Positions 24,076 to 35,300 of a DNA stretch of 64,000 nucleotides are shown here, one piece after another (positions within the stretch are counted from its first letter, which is position 1; every line of letters starts with the position of its first letter). Under the pieces are notes generated by a model. It did not search any database and was not told where the DNA came from. It saw nothing but the letters and a program-made list of their open reading frames with translations. Both the position numbers and the translations under genes were made by a program. Location: contig OY754327.1 in the NCBI GenBank assembly GCA_963573305.1, forward strand, positions 53,994,244-54,058,243, written 5' to 3'. This DNA comes from Pyrrhosoma nymphula. Lineage: Eukaryota > Arthropoda > Insecta > Odonata > Coenagrionidae.

Positions 24076-24408
24076 TAAGAAATCTAGAAAGTACTCTTTT
24101 TCCTGAGAAAAAATGCTTTGATTCATATTGGCACAGAAATTTTTTTTGAATTGAATTCGCTTTTTATATTCAATGCCCTTGGACAATGTATATATTTGGA
24201 GCGAAGGCTTCCGCAGTGGATCGGCATACTGGATCCAATGTTTTCAGGTGCAACTGCGTGTGTCAGCGTTATGTTACAGAAGAATACCTCTCCCTTTAAT
24301 TTTTGAGTTAATTGTTTTGGTTACGGGTTCCGCGTGTTGACACTGAGGAGCTCGCAACGTCTGAAAATTTAATTATTCGCGATTAGTTCGTGTAGACACG
24401 AACGGCCT

Positions 24409-24480
24409 TCCAAGTGGAGTCGTATAACATAATCCACTCGATATAAATCAATCGAGTAAGAGTCAGCTCCTTTGTGTAAA
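24409..24480. repeat. half copy of the 25.3-kb MITE
   Basis: CAAGTGGAGTCG, CTCGATATAAATCAATCGAG and AGCTCCTTTGTGTAA correspond to the right half of the element at 25318-25538. Confidence 0.5.
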
Positions 24481-25317
24481 CGTGGGTTTACAAGTAGCAG
24501 TCGACAGCTATAGCAGTGATTCGATACGCGATACATCGCTACTGCTACCACCACGAAGTGTCCACACCAACTTCTACACCTATCACAGCGTATCGACAGC
24601 AGTAGGCACTTCAAATGGCTTCCATTTTGCAACGAAGGCGATGAAATCTTCTCATAATCCTCCTTGTTAGAGAGCTTCTGAAGTAGGATCGGAAAATAGA
24701 AGAGGATTGGCTTAAGTTTAAAATAAAATCTCCTCAAAGATACATTACTTTGTGATGGCGAGGAATATTGGAATTTTTTACGTGTTGACCAGGAATAGTT
24801 CCTTCTATTACATGCTATGGATGGTTTTAAAAGTTTTCTAAATGATATTCCTCAATGTAACAAGAATAAAAATGGGTTAAAAAGTTCATGTATTAACATA
24901 ATTATGTATACCCTGCTTAACAGACTGGTCAAAAACTGGAAAGAATCAGCAATGTATTGAGAGAATTAATATCTTCAAAGGTGTGACTGGCCATATGGCT
25001 AAGTTTCTTGGCAACTGGAGATTCCTATCGGTCTCTGAGTTGCATTTTTGGCGTCAATATTTTTATACTCACTCCTCCTTGCGTTCCATAAGCATTCATG
25101 TTCCCTATATCCTTCGATAAATCTGAAGAGATTACCTCCTGGCAGAGAAATCCTCGCCAACTTCTTCAAATTCCCAGTCTCTTCCATAGCGCGTCTACAA
25201 CCGTTAGCCAGTGTTGCGATAAATTGCACTTTATTGTGATGAAAAGTTAAACTCCTTCTACTTTGGTAATAGCTCGAATAGGGTCGATCACGTTCGATCT
25301 AGTCTCCTATCGACTCT

Positions 25318-25538
25318 TAAGTGGCGATTACACACAGGAGTTGACTCCTGTACGAGCCCACTTGGAAGGTAAAATTTGGACGTGTATTATATCTACTCCT
25401 ATAGGAGTTCGCCATCGATAGTGGCGAAATTCGATACTTGGACGGAGTAGACGCCATCCTAGTTGTGGTTCCAAGTGGAGTCGACTCGATATATATCGAT
25501 CAGATAGGAGTCAACTCCTGTGTGTAATTGCCGCTTTA
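25318..25538. mobile_element. MITE with ~33-bp terminal inverted repeats
   Basis: The left end TAAGTGGCGATTACACACAG followed by GAGTTGACTCCT is mirrored on the right (GGAGTCAACTCC then TGTGTGTAATTGCCGCTTTA). Total 221 bp, non-coding. The repeated GGAGTTGACTCC is itself nearly palindromic. Confidence 0.7.
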
Positions 25539-25924
25539 CTCGGATCGCAGTTAGCGTTCACACGTACGAAATGGATTTATATTTAATCCTTTGACTGTCA
25601 CACATTATAACCATGTACAGTGACCATTACCAATAAAATTTCGCACATGCCACAAGTTTCAATAGCAAGCACTCACGTTTTGGCCTGAGGAACATGAACG
25701 CGCGCGCGAAAGTTTCAGGCTTCAATTTCTACCGTCTGGGGAAGCTGTAACGCTACCACTGTGGCACGGCCGTCTTAGTAAATCACTCTAAAAGTCTCCT
25801 TGAAGACGGCCGTGTTTGTGGCCTTTTAACCATGTTAACCATAAACTGCGCATTTTCCCATGTGATTTCACGGAAGATAGACCGGAATACGGCCGCAGAA
25901 GATTGTGAAAGAAATCTCACTCAC
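25539..25924 (-). other. channel intron just downstream of exon J
   Basis: No gene seen. An inverted pair ACGGCCGTCTTAGTAAATC / GAAGACGGCCGTG lies at about 25768-25812. Confidence 0.35.
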
Positions 25925-26363
25925 CCTTCTGGATGTTGCACTTGGGCTCGCAGTCGACCACCAGTTGTTGCTGCAAGAGGCGCCACGTGTTGCCATTGTC
26001 CTTGACCTTCCTCATGACCTCGTCGTCCTGGTGGCAAGCGGTCCCCGCGGTGCCGTAGCGACAACCCCCGCCGACGTGCGCCCCCGCCAGGCCCCCTCCT
26101 CCGCCTCCGGTGCCCTCGCCCCCCCCGCAGCAGGCGTCGCTCTCTTCGGCGGAGAGCGACTCCCCGTCCGGTCCCCGGCGGCGGGCACCCTTCCGCCGCC
26201 CCCGCCTCTGCCTCCTGCGCCGTCGCCTCCTCCGCCTCCGCCGCCTCTTGCACGCTTCGTCGTCGTGACCGCAGTAGTCGCCGTCTTCTTCCTCCTCCTC
26301 GAGTCTCTTCTTCCTCGTCAGCTTCTCCAGCTCCCTCTGCTCTCGCTCCATTCGCTCGTTTCT
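25925..26363 (-). CDS. Ca-alpha1T: Ca-alpha1T exon J: II-III linker with poly-Arg and Gly-rich tracts
   Basis: 439 bp, acceptor TGACTTGCAG and donor AAGG/GTGAGT. Read in phase 0 after exon I it is open throughout and ends at phase 1. It begins RNERMEREQRELEKLTRKKR, an amphipathic charged helix just after IIS6. An acidic run and an almost pure Arg tract of about a dozen residues follow, then GPDGESLSAEESDACCGG, a Gly-rich stretch, and DDEVMRKVKDNGNTWRLLQQ with CEPKCN near the end. The Arg tract comes from an imperfect GGC/GGA triplet expansion. The other two frames are also open because of base bias, but only this frame matches exon I. The next exon lies further left and is not seen. Confidence 0.8.
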
Positions 26364-29300
26364 CTGCAAGTCAAATTGGGCAGAGGAGAGGGGTGGGGCA
26401 TTAAACGGTGGAAATGGCGAGAAAAATGGCGCGATGCGGACACCATTTCGTCAATTCGCCTCGTCTTCATCACAGCTTTATTCAAGGAAGTTTGAGCGAG
26501 ATTTTTCCGTTTTCATTGTTGAGACCATTTTAAAATTTTATTTAAAATTTAAATAACTGTAAGAAGAATGAAGCAAATCAACAAAAACATCAATGAAGCA
26601 AATATTTTGTTTTAAATTAGTATTTTTAAGTACTTAAATTTCCAGTATTTAACTAAATATACATACGCATACTTATAAGGTTTTATCTTGACTCAATTTT
26701 TTCACTCCGTACTCTGGAAACGTAGTCACAACCGAAGATTTTTTGCGAAACAGTAAAAATGACTGTGGTGAGCAATTGATTTATTTTTTTAAATGGCTGA
26801 GAAAGCATACATGCTACACACGGTTATTTATGAGAAAATCTATTTGTTAGAAAATACTCAACCTTCAAATAAAATCTCTCTGGAGTGTTTAAGCGTACCA
26901 TTTATAATGTAAAATGGCTGTTTTTTTTGGCAAATATGTACCTATATCGAAATACAACGCGGTAATAGGCTGTTATTTTGCTACCATTGGAAAGATGAGA
27001 TCTTGCTCTTAAAGATGGGGCTAAATTCATTGAAATTTATGTGAAGTGATATCTAGCACAAGCTACCTTAAAGGCACACTTCATTTAAGTAGGTGTACGT
27101 TTACGTAAAAACGACGTCCAAATCTTTACGTTAATCTGCTCTCCTTCTCTGCTCTTGCTTCATTCGATCGTTTCTCTGCGAGTCAAATTGGGAAGAGGAA
27201 AGGGGAAGCATTTAACGGCGGAAATGGCGCGAAGGAGGACACAACGCGGACGCCCATTGAGCGTCAATTTGCCTTGGTTACGTCACAGTTTTATTTAAAG
27301 GCGCACTTTCTTTTAAGTATACGTTTAAGGAAAAACGGCGACAACATCTGTACTTTGAACTGAAGGCAGCAACACCCACGGAGGCTGAGCAAACAATGGA
27401 GGCGACATTCCGCTTGATTCTTGAAGTCAATTTCGCCATTAGGTACTGTCGGCGTAGTCACGAATGATAAAATGGCCGTGTTATTCAGGCTTAATTAAGA
27501 CGTTTAGGGGGAAAGGGGTTGGGCTCTTCCTATAGTGATAGCTAATATTGGTGGCAGTCGCTTGCGAGAAGCGTAACGTTTGGTAGGAGAAGACTTTTCG
27601 ATGTTCCGATGACTTGTGACGTCATCTGCGCTAAGCAGATTGAAACACATTGTCACTGTCGTTTGCCTGCGTTAGGTTGTGCGCTATCAGATGACACTTG
27701 TGATGGCGGAGAAATATGTGGTAATAGAAACAGGAATATATAATTTGTTTTAGCTCATTGTGATGAATAGTTGAAAATATTATATCAATTCGGAGAAAAT
27801 AGGTATCTCAAGATATGAGTTTGGCCACTCATTTTTGGAAGTTGAATATCCTCCCGCCATTTTGTAAACACTTCACCGTAGATCGCTCCAATCGTCAACT
27901 TAATAGTGGGCTCGGGTGTTCCATCCGCTACAATGCGCGCTAATCTGCGCTAGGGGATTGGAAAGCACCCATTGTTAACAACCCAACGGAGAAGAACATC
28001 TAAACAATTCGACTAAGAAGAGCCATAGAGAGCTGGAAAGTTGTGTGGATATCAAATTGAGCATTTTGATGTAGGCGATGAAGTAGGTACGTAGGAACTG
28101 CCACGAGAAATATATCGGCCTGAACCGGGAATCAAACCATGGACCTTTGGCTTTCCATATTAACATATAGCTCCCTCGTATCCTTCTGAATTGCCACTGG
28201 AATTAGGAAGCCTGGGTGGCGTAGTGGCCTGCGCAATGGCCCGCCAAGCCAGCAACCTTGGGAACTTACGTGGACAGCTGCGGTGATAGAGCCAGTTCGT
28301 AGGGAACGGACTCTTGCCCTGAAAAGGGGCTTCTTCGCAACTACCACCATGTTTCACCACCGCTATATAGTATATTACACTAGGGAATTTGAGGAATCGA
28401 TGTCATCTCACGTCTTTGAATTTTGATTCACTCGTAAGACTGATATTTGGGTCACTTGATGAATATATTCTTGGGAAGAAAAATCTTAATATTTTATATC
28501 CGCCAACAGCGAAAATTTCCCTGAAAGAAATGCTCATTTTAGCGTTAGGATATTTTCGGATAAAGTAGGGCAAAGTTAATCAGAGAACGGTTGTTTCTTG
28601 GTCATGGTTCCTGTTAAGCTAGTACGGGCATCTAGTTGCTGTTAAGAAATACATGGCATCCTTATGAGGACTTTTGGTATTTAACCCCTCCTACAAAATG
28701 TCAAAAATATATCTAATCTTATATTTTGCATTTCCATAATTTCTGGGTTAATTTTGAAAACCGTCCATGAACAAAGTCTATGTAGTAGTAGTATTTTGGT
28801 ATAACGTGCTTCGACGGCTAAGGTCATTTCGCACATACTATCTGCCACGCGCAGAGGCAACAGCACTCGGACGAATCGGAGGATCACCCCTCCAAACACG
28901 AGCCGAGCCCAACGATGCTTAACTTCGGTGACTGATCGGGAACCGGTGTTTCCATAGTGACAGGCCCTAACAAAGTCTATGTCTGCCGGTAATCTGAAAT
29001 GATCTGCGCACTCCCGGACGCCGCATTGTTTCATGTCGGTAGACGGTCGACGTTTGTGCTATCGCTACACATCTTAAACGAAAACCTTTTAAATCTTGAG
29101 CTCAATATATTCACATGGGCAGCTGAAATTTCACGTAACAGCGTTCATCAAAAAGTTGAGCTCTGTCCATGCTCTCAAATATCCGCGAAAAATTACGTAG
29201 TAGTGTGATACTTAATGAGTTCCATAGACTGGGCCCATCACCAGTTTCATCTTTCAAGTCTAAAATTATCTTCCGTGAAGGTACAGTCATCATATTACTA

Positions 29301-32300
29301 AACTATCATGATATAATTTTATGATTTTAATTTGTTTTTCATAACCTCAAATGCATGTTTCAACCATCTGCTATTTTAGTCAGGTTGTTTTTATTATATC
29401 ACAAGTAAATTACTTTAAATCATAATTTTTATGAACTGAAGGTGGAAAAAAGATATTTGCAACGGAGTGGGTAATTTATCTAAATGTGGCTTTGTATTTC
29501 ATGACCTCAACATGTTTCTATCAGCTATTATCTGTGATAATTTTATTTATAACTAAGCTCTTTGACTATACTTAGGTACTATGAAAGAGAATAGCATGAT
29601 GGGTATATTGTATACAATGCAAAAGAGGCCCTGGGTCACTTAGATGCTATCCTTAGTTATTCCTTCCTCTCCACTTGCTATAATGCTTATAATAAAGTGC
29701 CGATTTGAATGAAAATGCTTGTAAAAGACTGAAATCTTAAGTTAAAATTTCAATACTTGAGAAATACATACATTTTGTGTACAAAGTATGTAATCAACTA
29801 TGTAATGCATTTGTAATTCTATGAATTGTATGCAATTTATACACTTCTTATAAAATGTGTACAACGAATACATTTTGTACAAAATGTATATACAATACAT
29901 ACATCTTGTATGCAATGTATAAATTTGTGAAAATTTGTACATATAATGCATACAAAATGTATACATTATCTATATACAAGGTATACAGTGTATACCTACA
30001 ATTATCTCATAAGCCTATACATTGAATACAAATGTATACAAAATGTATACACTAACGTATCAGCTACAGCGACCCAGTAAACACAATAAGTTGCAGAAAC
30101 GTTGCAAAAAGGTTACACGAGGTTGCAGAGATTGCAAGTTGTTTTTCAACGTTTCCGCAACGTCGTAATTAAGTCGCCGTGAAACTTGTTAGGTCAGAAA
30201 AAATTAAAGTAGAAAATAGTTGAGAATGAGGATGTATGGAGTAAATATCGTTTCTTCCTCTTATGAAAACAATGTTAATAGTTGTGAGCGGGATATTCAC
30301 AGTGTTGCAAAAGGTTGCAGCATGTTGCAGGTTGCTCAGCAACATTCTTGCAACGTTGTTGGCTACATCACACTTAGAAAACTATTTAAGTAGGAAATAG
30401 GCAAGATAGGTAGGTTTTAATAGCGTAGGTATTTTCATCTTCCGCAGCGATTTAGATCTTGCCAGCGAAATAGTTTTTCGGCTGAAAGAAACTTCTTTGA
30501 ACTTACGCACAATTGTACTGTTCCCTTTCCTATACGCAATATATCTACATTATGATCGGCTTATGGCATATTTAAATAAAATTCAATAATTGTGAAAAAT
30601 TAAAATTATTGGTTTTTATAACAAATATAGTAGATAATGAATCAGACATAAAAATTGTACGGTATCCACACAGCCTTTCCCCAACCCAGATTTGAACATG
30701 CGATGGGTTGCAAGATTTACCTCCGTATGGAAAGATTGTTTCTTACCCCTGCACCACCACGACACATTAATGAATGCACCGTTATAGTCTGACTAGTGTA
30801 GTCGGCACCAACGGCACGAATTTGATGGATCGATTGTCACGTCAGAACTTCAACATGCATCGATATATTGAACAATCCCGCACATCTATGTGATCCATGC
30901 TCATCTACCATCGACAGGACCTTATTCAGAAGCATTGGTAACTAATCATCTGGGTCTTAATGCTTGTCATGCTTATCCCAGTAAATGATAGTCGGTGGAT
31001 AAACTATTTTTTTGTAACTGTGAACATTTTATATATTTTTCCAGACAAAGGAGTTAGTTAGACAAGGAGGAAACAATGTTACGGAGGGTGTGTTTGGAAT
31101 GATGTACTATATCTTCTCAAACAGAAATGCCTAGAAGGTTAACAATGGGGACCCTGGGGATTGTACGAGTTAAAACGAGTTGGATTCAGCTAGCATGTTT
31201 TTACCTGTTTTCAACTCGGTTTAACTCGTTATCTCAACTCGTTTGAGGTCGGTTGTGGCCGCTTTTTGCTTGCTTTAACTCGTACATTGAACTCGAATTA
31301 CCTTGAGTGACGTCGTATCAACTAGTAGCTGTCGTTTCTGGGCAGCTCGATTCTTCTTGAACCACCTTGTTTTACCAAGAGATGTATAGGTTGTTTCATC
31401 TCGTATTGAATGGTTTCAGTTAGTAACACGCTACCTCGTTTCACATTGTATGAACTCGTTTCATATGGGCAAGAATCAACTCGTTTTACCTAGCATTAGC
31501 CCGTTTTATCTTGAACAGGCTACCTCGATTCATATCGTATTACCTCGTTCGACCTGTACGAGAAGCAGCTCGTTCGATCTAGCATTAGTTTGTTTCAACT
31601 GGTTTCAGCTAGCATCACCTTACCTCGTTTCACATCGTATTAACTCGTTTAGTTTCGTTGCGTTTTCGTCTCGAGACGAAAACGCAAGTAAGCGAACGCG
31701 AGAACGTAGACGAGGCTGTCTGTTAAAACCCGAGTGCTGTACGTTACTATGCCGGAGGGCAGTCTTGCAAAAATGGAGTACTGCACGATATCATGACCGA
31801 AAGCGGTCTTGATAAAACACTTTTAGAACATGTATAGAAATCGTATAAATTTGTGTCATATATCTAGGGGTTATTGAAAAAATAGACTCATAAGTTTGGA
31901 GAGTTAATATCTGTAACTTTTAATGCAGTGCAATTAAAGTGTAATAAAGTAAATATATTACTTATTTTAGTTTAGGAAAAATTACGATTAAAAGAATGGA
32001 AACTCACCTCAGCAGAGAATCCTTCCACCAAGATGGCAACGAGTAAGTTGAACAGCACATAATTGCCGAATGTCATCAAAGCCACAAAGTACAGCGCCGC
32101 CCAGTGACTTGTCTTTTCCATTCCATTAAAAAGAACTACGTTCCAGTCTTCCTGAGTTAAAATCTGCTCGCATTACAGGGATGAAAATAACAGTGTCATT
32201 CCAAGCAGAACACAGACAAAAGGTACATTAAATTTGATTTTGAAGAGAGAAAAGAGAAGTCTGGCATCACGAATTTTTCCTGGCGCAAAAGGAAGCTAAA

Positions 32301-35300
32301 TGAAAATGTAGGTGCATGTAAATATGCTCTGCACACGCTTAATGTCACGTGAGGAAATAATGAGTATTTGTGAGTACACTATGTGGAGGGTATTTTTTAA
32401 TGAAGTATGAACCCAAAGTTTTGCCACCGAAACATTAGACAATGGAAAGGAGCAGTCACTGTAGTGCATGTTAATTCTGCCCAGCACAATAAGTATACTT
32501 TTTGACATAATTTTCATCATTATCATGTTGCTTAACCTACCTATTTTTGATAATTTGAAGATAAATTGTCTATTGAATTATACCATCTGTGACTTTTTTC
32601 ACAATTTTCTGGGATTATTATGGAATTTTGCTACAGGAACTCATCCCATACAGCCCTGAGAGAGCCAAGCCATCCTTAGGATTCCGTTCCACCCTTCTTC
32701 CAAAATTTTGAATTTATTTCTAAAAAGTGGCATCAATGAGACAGTTATATTTTAAAACTAAGAATGTTCATTTCCTTAATTATTCAGCGTGAACAACTTT
32801 TTAAAGAAATATGTTTGTAATAAAAAAATATAGAGTGGGTTTTTTATTCTTTCAGAAGTTTTGCAGAGAGAAAATTGCCTGCTACACCACATTTACGATT
32901 GCACTCTTTATTGCATAAATAAACAAATTTTCCCATTATTTTTAAAAGTTTATACTCGACAAGGACACCCCTGAAGTGAGGTCTTGGCTATGTCACTGCC
33001 ATACAGCACTAAATTCAATACAGATAAATACTGTTGGACTTAAAAGGGGTTAGATAGTGCATTGTTAAATGGTGGAAACAGCACTTTCTGGTAATTTCAT
33101 TCCCTATGGGTTGAATATTGTAGAAGACTTTCAAAACAGAGCAAAACTAATTTCATTCTTAACCATGCATGTATGAAGCTCATTTAAATTCAATTGCTCC
33201 TTGAGTTTTGGTTTTGTGTCACTTCATGATATTGCCCCTGATGGTAGAAATCCATGCATAAAGGGTAAATTTAATGCGCAGTAAAACCTCTATGACAAAC
33301 TGTGGTGGTCCATAAGAATATATTTTTCCTCATGGGAGATATGTCCTTAAGAAAGAGGCTTAACAAACACATTGGTACATACATTCTGTCTCATGGATGA
33401 AGGTGATGCATCAAAATTATAAAGAAATTTATGACTACCCAAGAGGTTTTTTTGTTGAATTATAATTGAAAACAGATATAGCAATTGAAATAGGTATATC
33501 ACAATGCTTTAAACTTTATCGTACAGATTAAAATTCCCGCATTGGACGCTGCCGGCTAGATTTAGTTTTGAACACTCAGTAGAAACTCTATGGGTTTAAA
33601 TACCACATCCAGCGTACAATATATTATACACAACCATAGGACCCCACATCCCTGGGTACATTTAAATGTATGCCAGTCCTTTAAAAGTTAATGCTAATGT
33701 AGGATACTATACAGATGTAAAAAAGTTATGACAATTTAAAGAACCCCACCAAGACCCACCCACCCACCACGTTTTGGGAAAAATTATTTACTAAAGATGT
33801 TCGTGCCAGAGTGTCCGTATGTGAAAGCCAAGCAAAATTACAAGCAAATCAGCCTGGGATTTGAATACTGCCCGTAAGTTGTAGGTGTCCATATGTCAAA
33901 GGTGTCCATTTATGTAGAGAGGTTTTACTGTTTTTCCATGATATGATATTTGCATCAATTAAACAGCAGAACACTTGGGAAAGTGTTCACAATTTGTCAT
34001 CGATATACAAATTATTTCTTCTATTGCCTATTTTTTTCAGCAGCAAAACAGTACTTGGGTGTGCTATATACTTCATATTTAAAAAAATGTAAGTATAGTA
34101 TGAATTGGCATCCTGTACCTCTATATGAAAGAGTGAAAATCAGAGTAGGAGCTCATTGGAAAAAAAATTCATCACATTAAGACTGACATTATGCTCTCAA
34201 GTGAAAGCCCATTAGAGCTATTTTTCAACAAATTTATCAAAAGATATAACAGTATGAATGCAAGGCTTAAAACAATAGATGATTGGGTTTTGAGCATGTT
34301 CTCCACTATTGCAATGTGATGACTGAGATAATTTTATCTAAGAAAAATGAAGACTTTGAACCCTTGAAGTGGAACACATTGTGACACCTGTGGAGGTTCT
34401 TCATTTTACACCATTTTATTTGAGAATGTTCCATGCTGATGTATAATGCGATGTGCACTGGATAATGTGAATACTCAAGTTTTACCAGTATTTTACTAAA
34501 ATAGAGAATATGAACTTTTTCTCTTTTTGATCCAGTGACACCACAATGTATAATTGTACCAATCTGGGCCAGGCATTTCATGTTAAAGTCAACAGAATAT
34601 ACTTATGACTGCATGGAGGTGCATCAGAGAAAAAAAACTTGATGGGCCCAGCAATAAAAATATTAGACATCTGAATATGTTTGAACACACTAACAAGAAA
34701 AGGTGTAGAGAGAGAGAGAGAGAGAGATAAAGAGAAGAGGGATGGGGACTGAGAACATTTTTTTGGGATTGCACTTACCTGAAAGACGGTCACCGTGGCC
34801 CAGAGGATATTGTTAAAGTGTTTTCTGTCACACACACACTGAGGATCGCGAGTGACGATTTCGTGACAAGAACACTCCCTTGATCCATCAGAGCGCATGC
34901 AAAACTTACCACCAAATAGGTACATTCCTAAAATACTGAAACAAATCAATAACAAATGCAAAGTAAAGCAGCACTAATTTTTTTGCATATTTGGGTATTA
35001 AAAAGGGGTAGTTATAACAAATTAGGTCTAGTTTATATAGCATTAGTAAAAAAAAGGGTTTTTGCGCAAATGGACAACGTGGGGTGTGTTTTACAGGGTG
35101 GAGTGATTAAAAGGGACAATCAACAGGCGAGACACAGGGGTACGTGAGGGATTGTTATGCAGTGGAGGTAAAGGTTATTATTTTTACCAAACTCTACATG
35201 AGTAAGACACAAAGGAGTATATTTTGGTGAACTTGGAGAAATTATTCACATACTGCGACCACTCACGTCTTGTTTTTTTTCTATCACTAAAAGAAATATT

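Noticed and set aside
25905..26495. Plus-strand 196-codon frame and second minus frame over exon J
   Set aside because: Caused by the triplet-rich sequence. Only one minus frame continues exon I in phase.
29742..30060. CRISPR-like or satellite array
   Set aside because: Units are degenerate, irregularly spaced and palindromic in both orientations, without uniform spacers; the genome is eukaryotic.
31450..31812. 120-codon plus-strand frame
   Set aside because: Built from the ACTCGTTT repeat array and the palindrome; no homologous domain or splice context.
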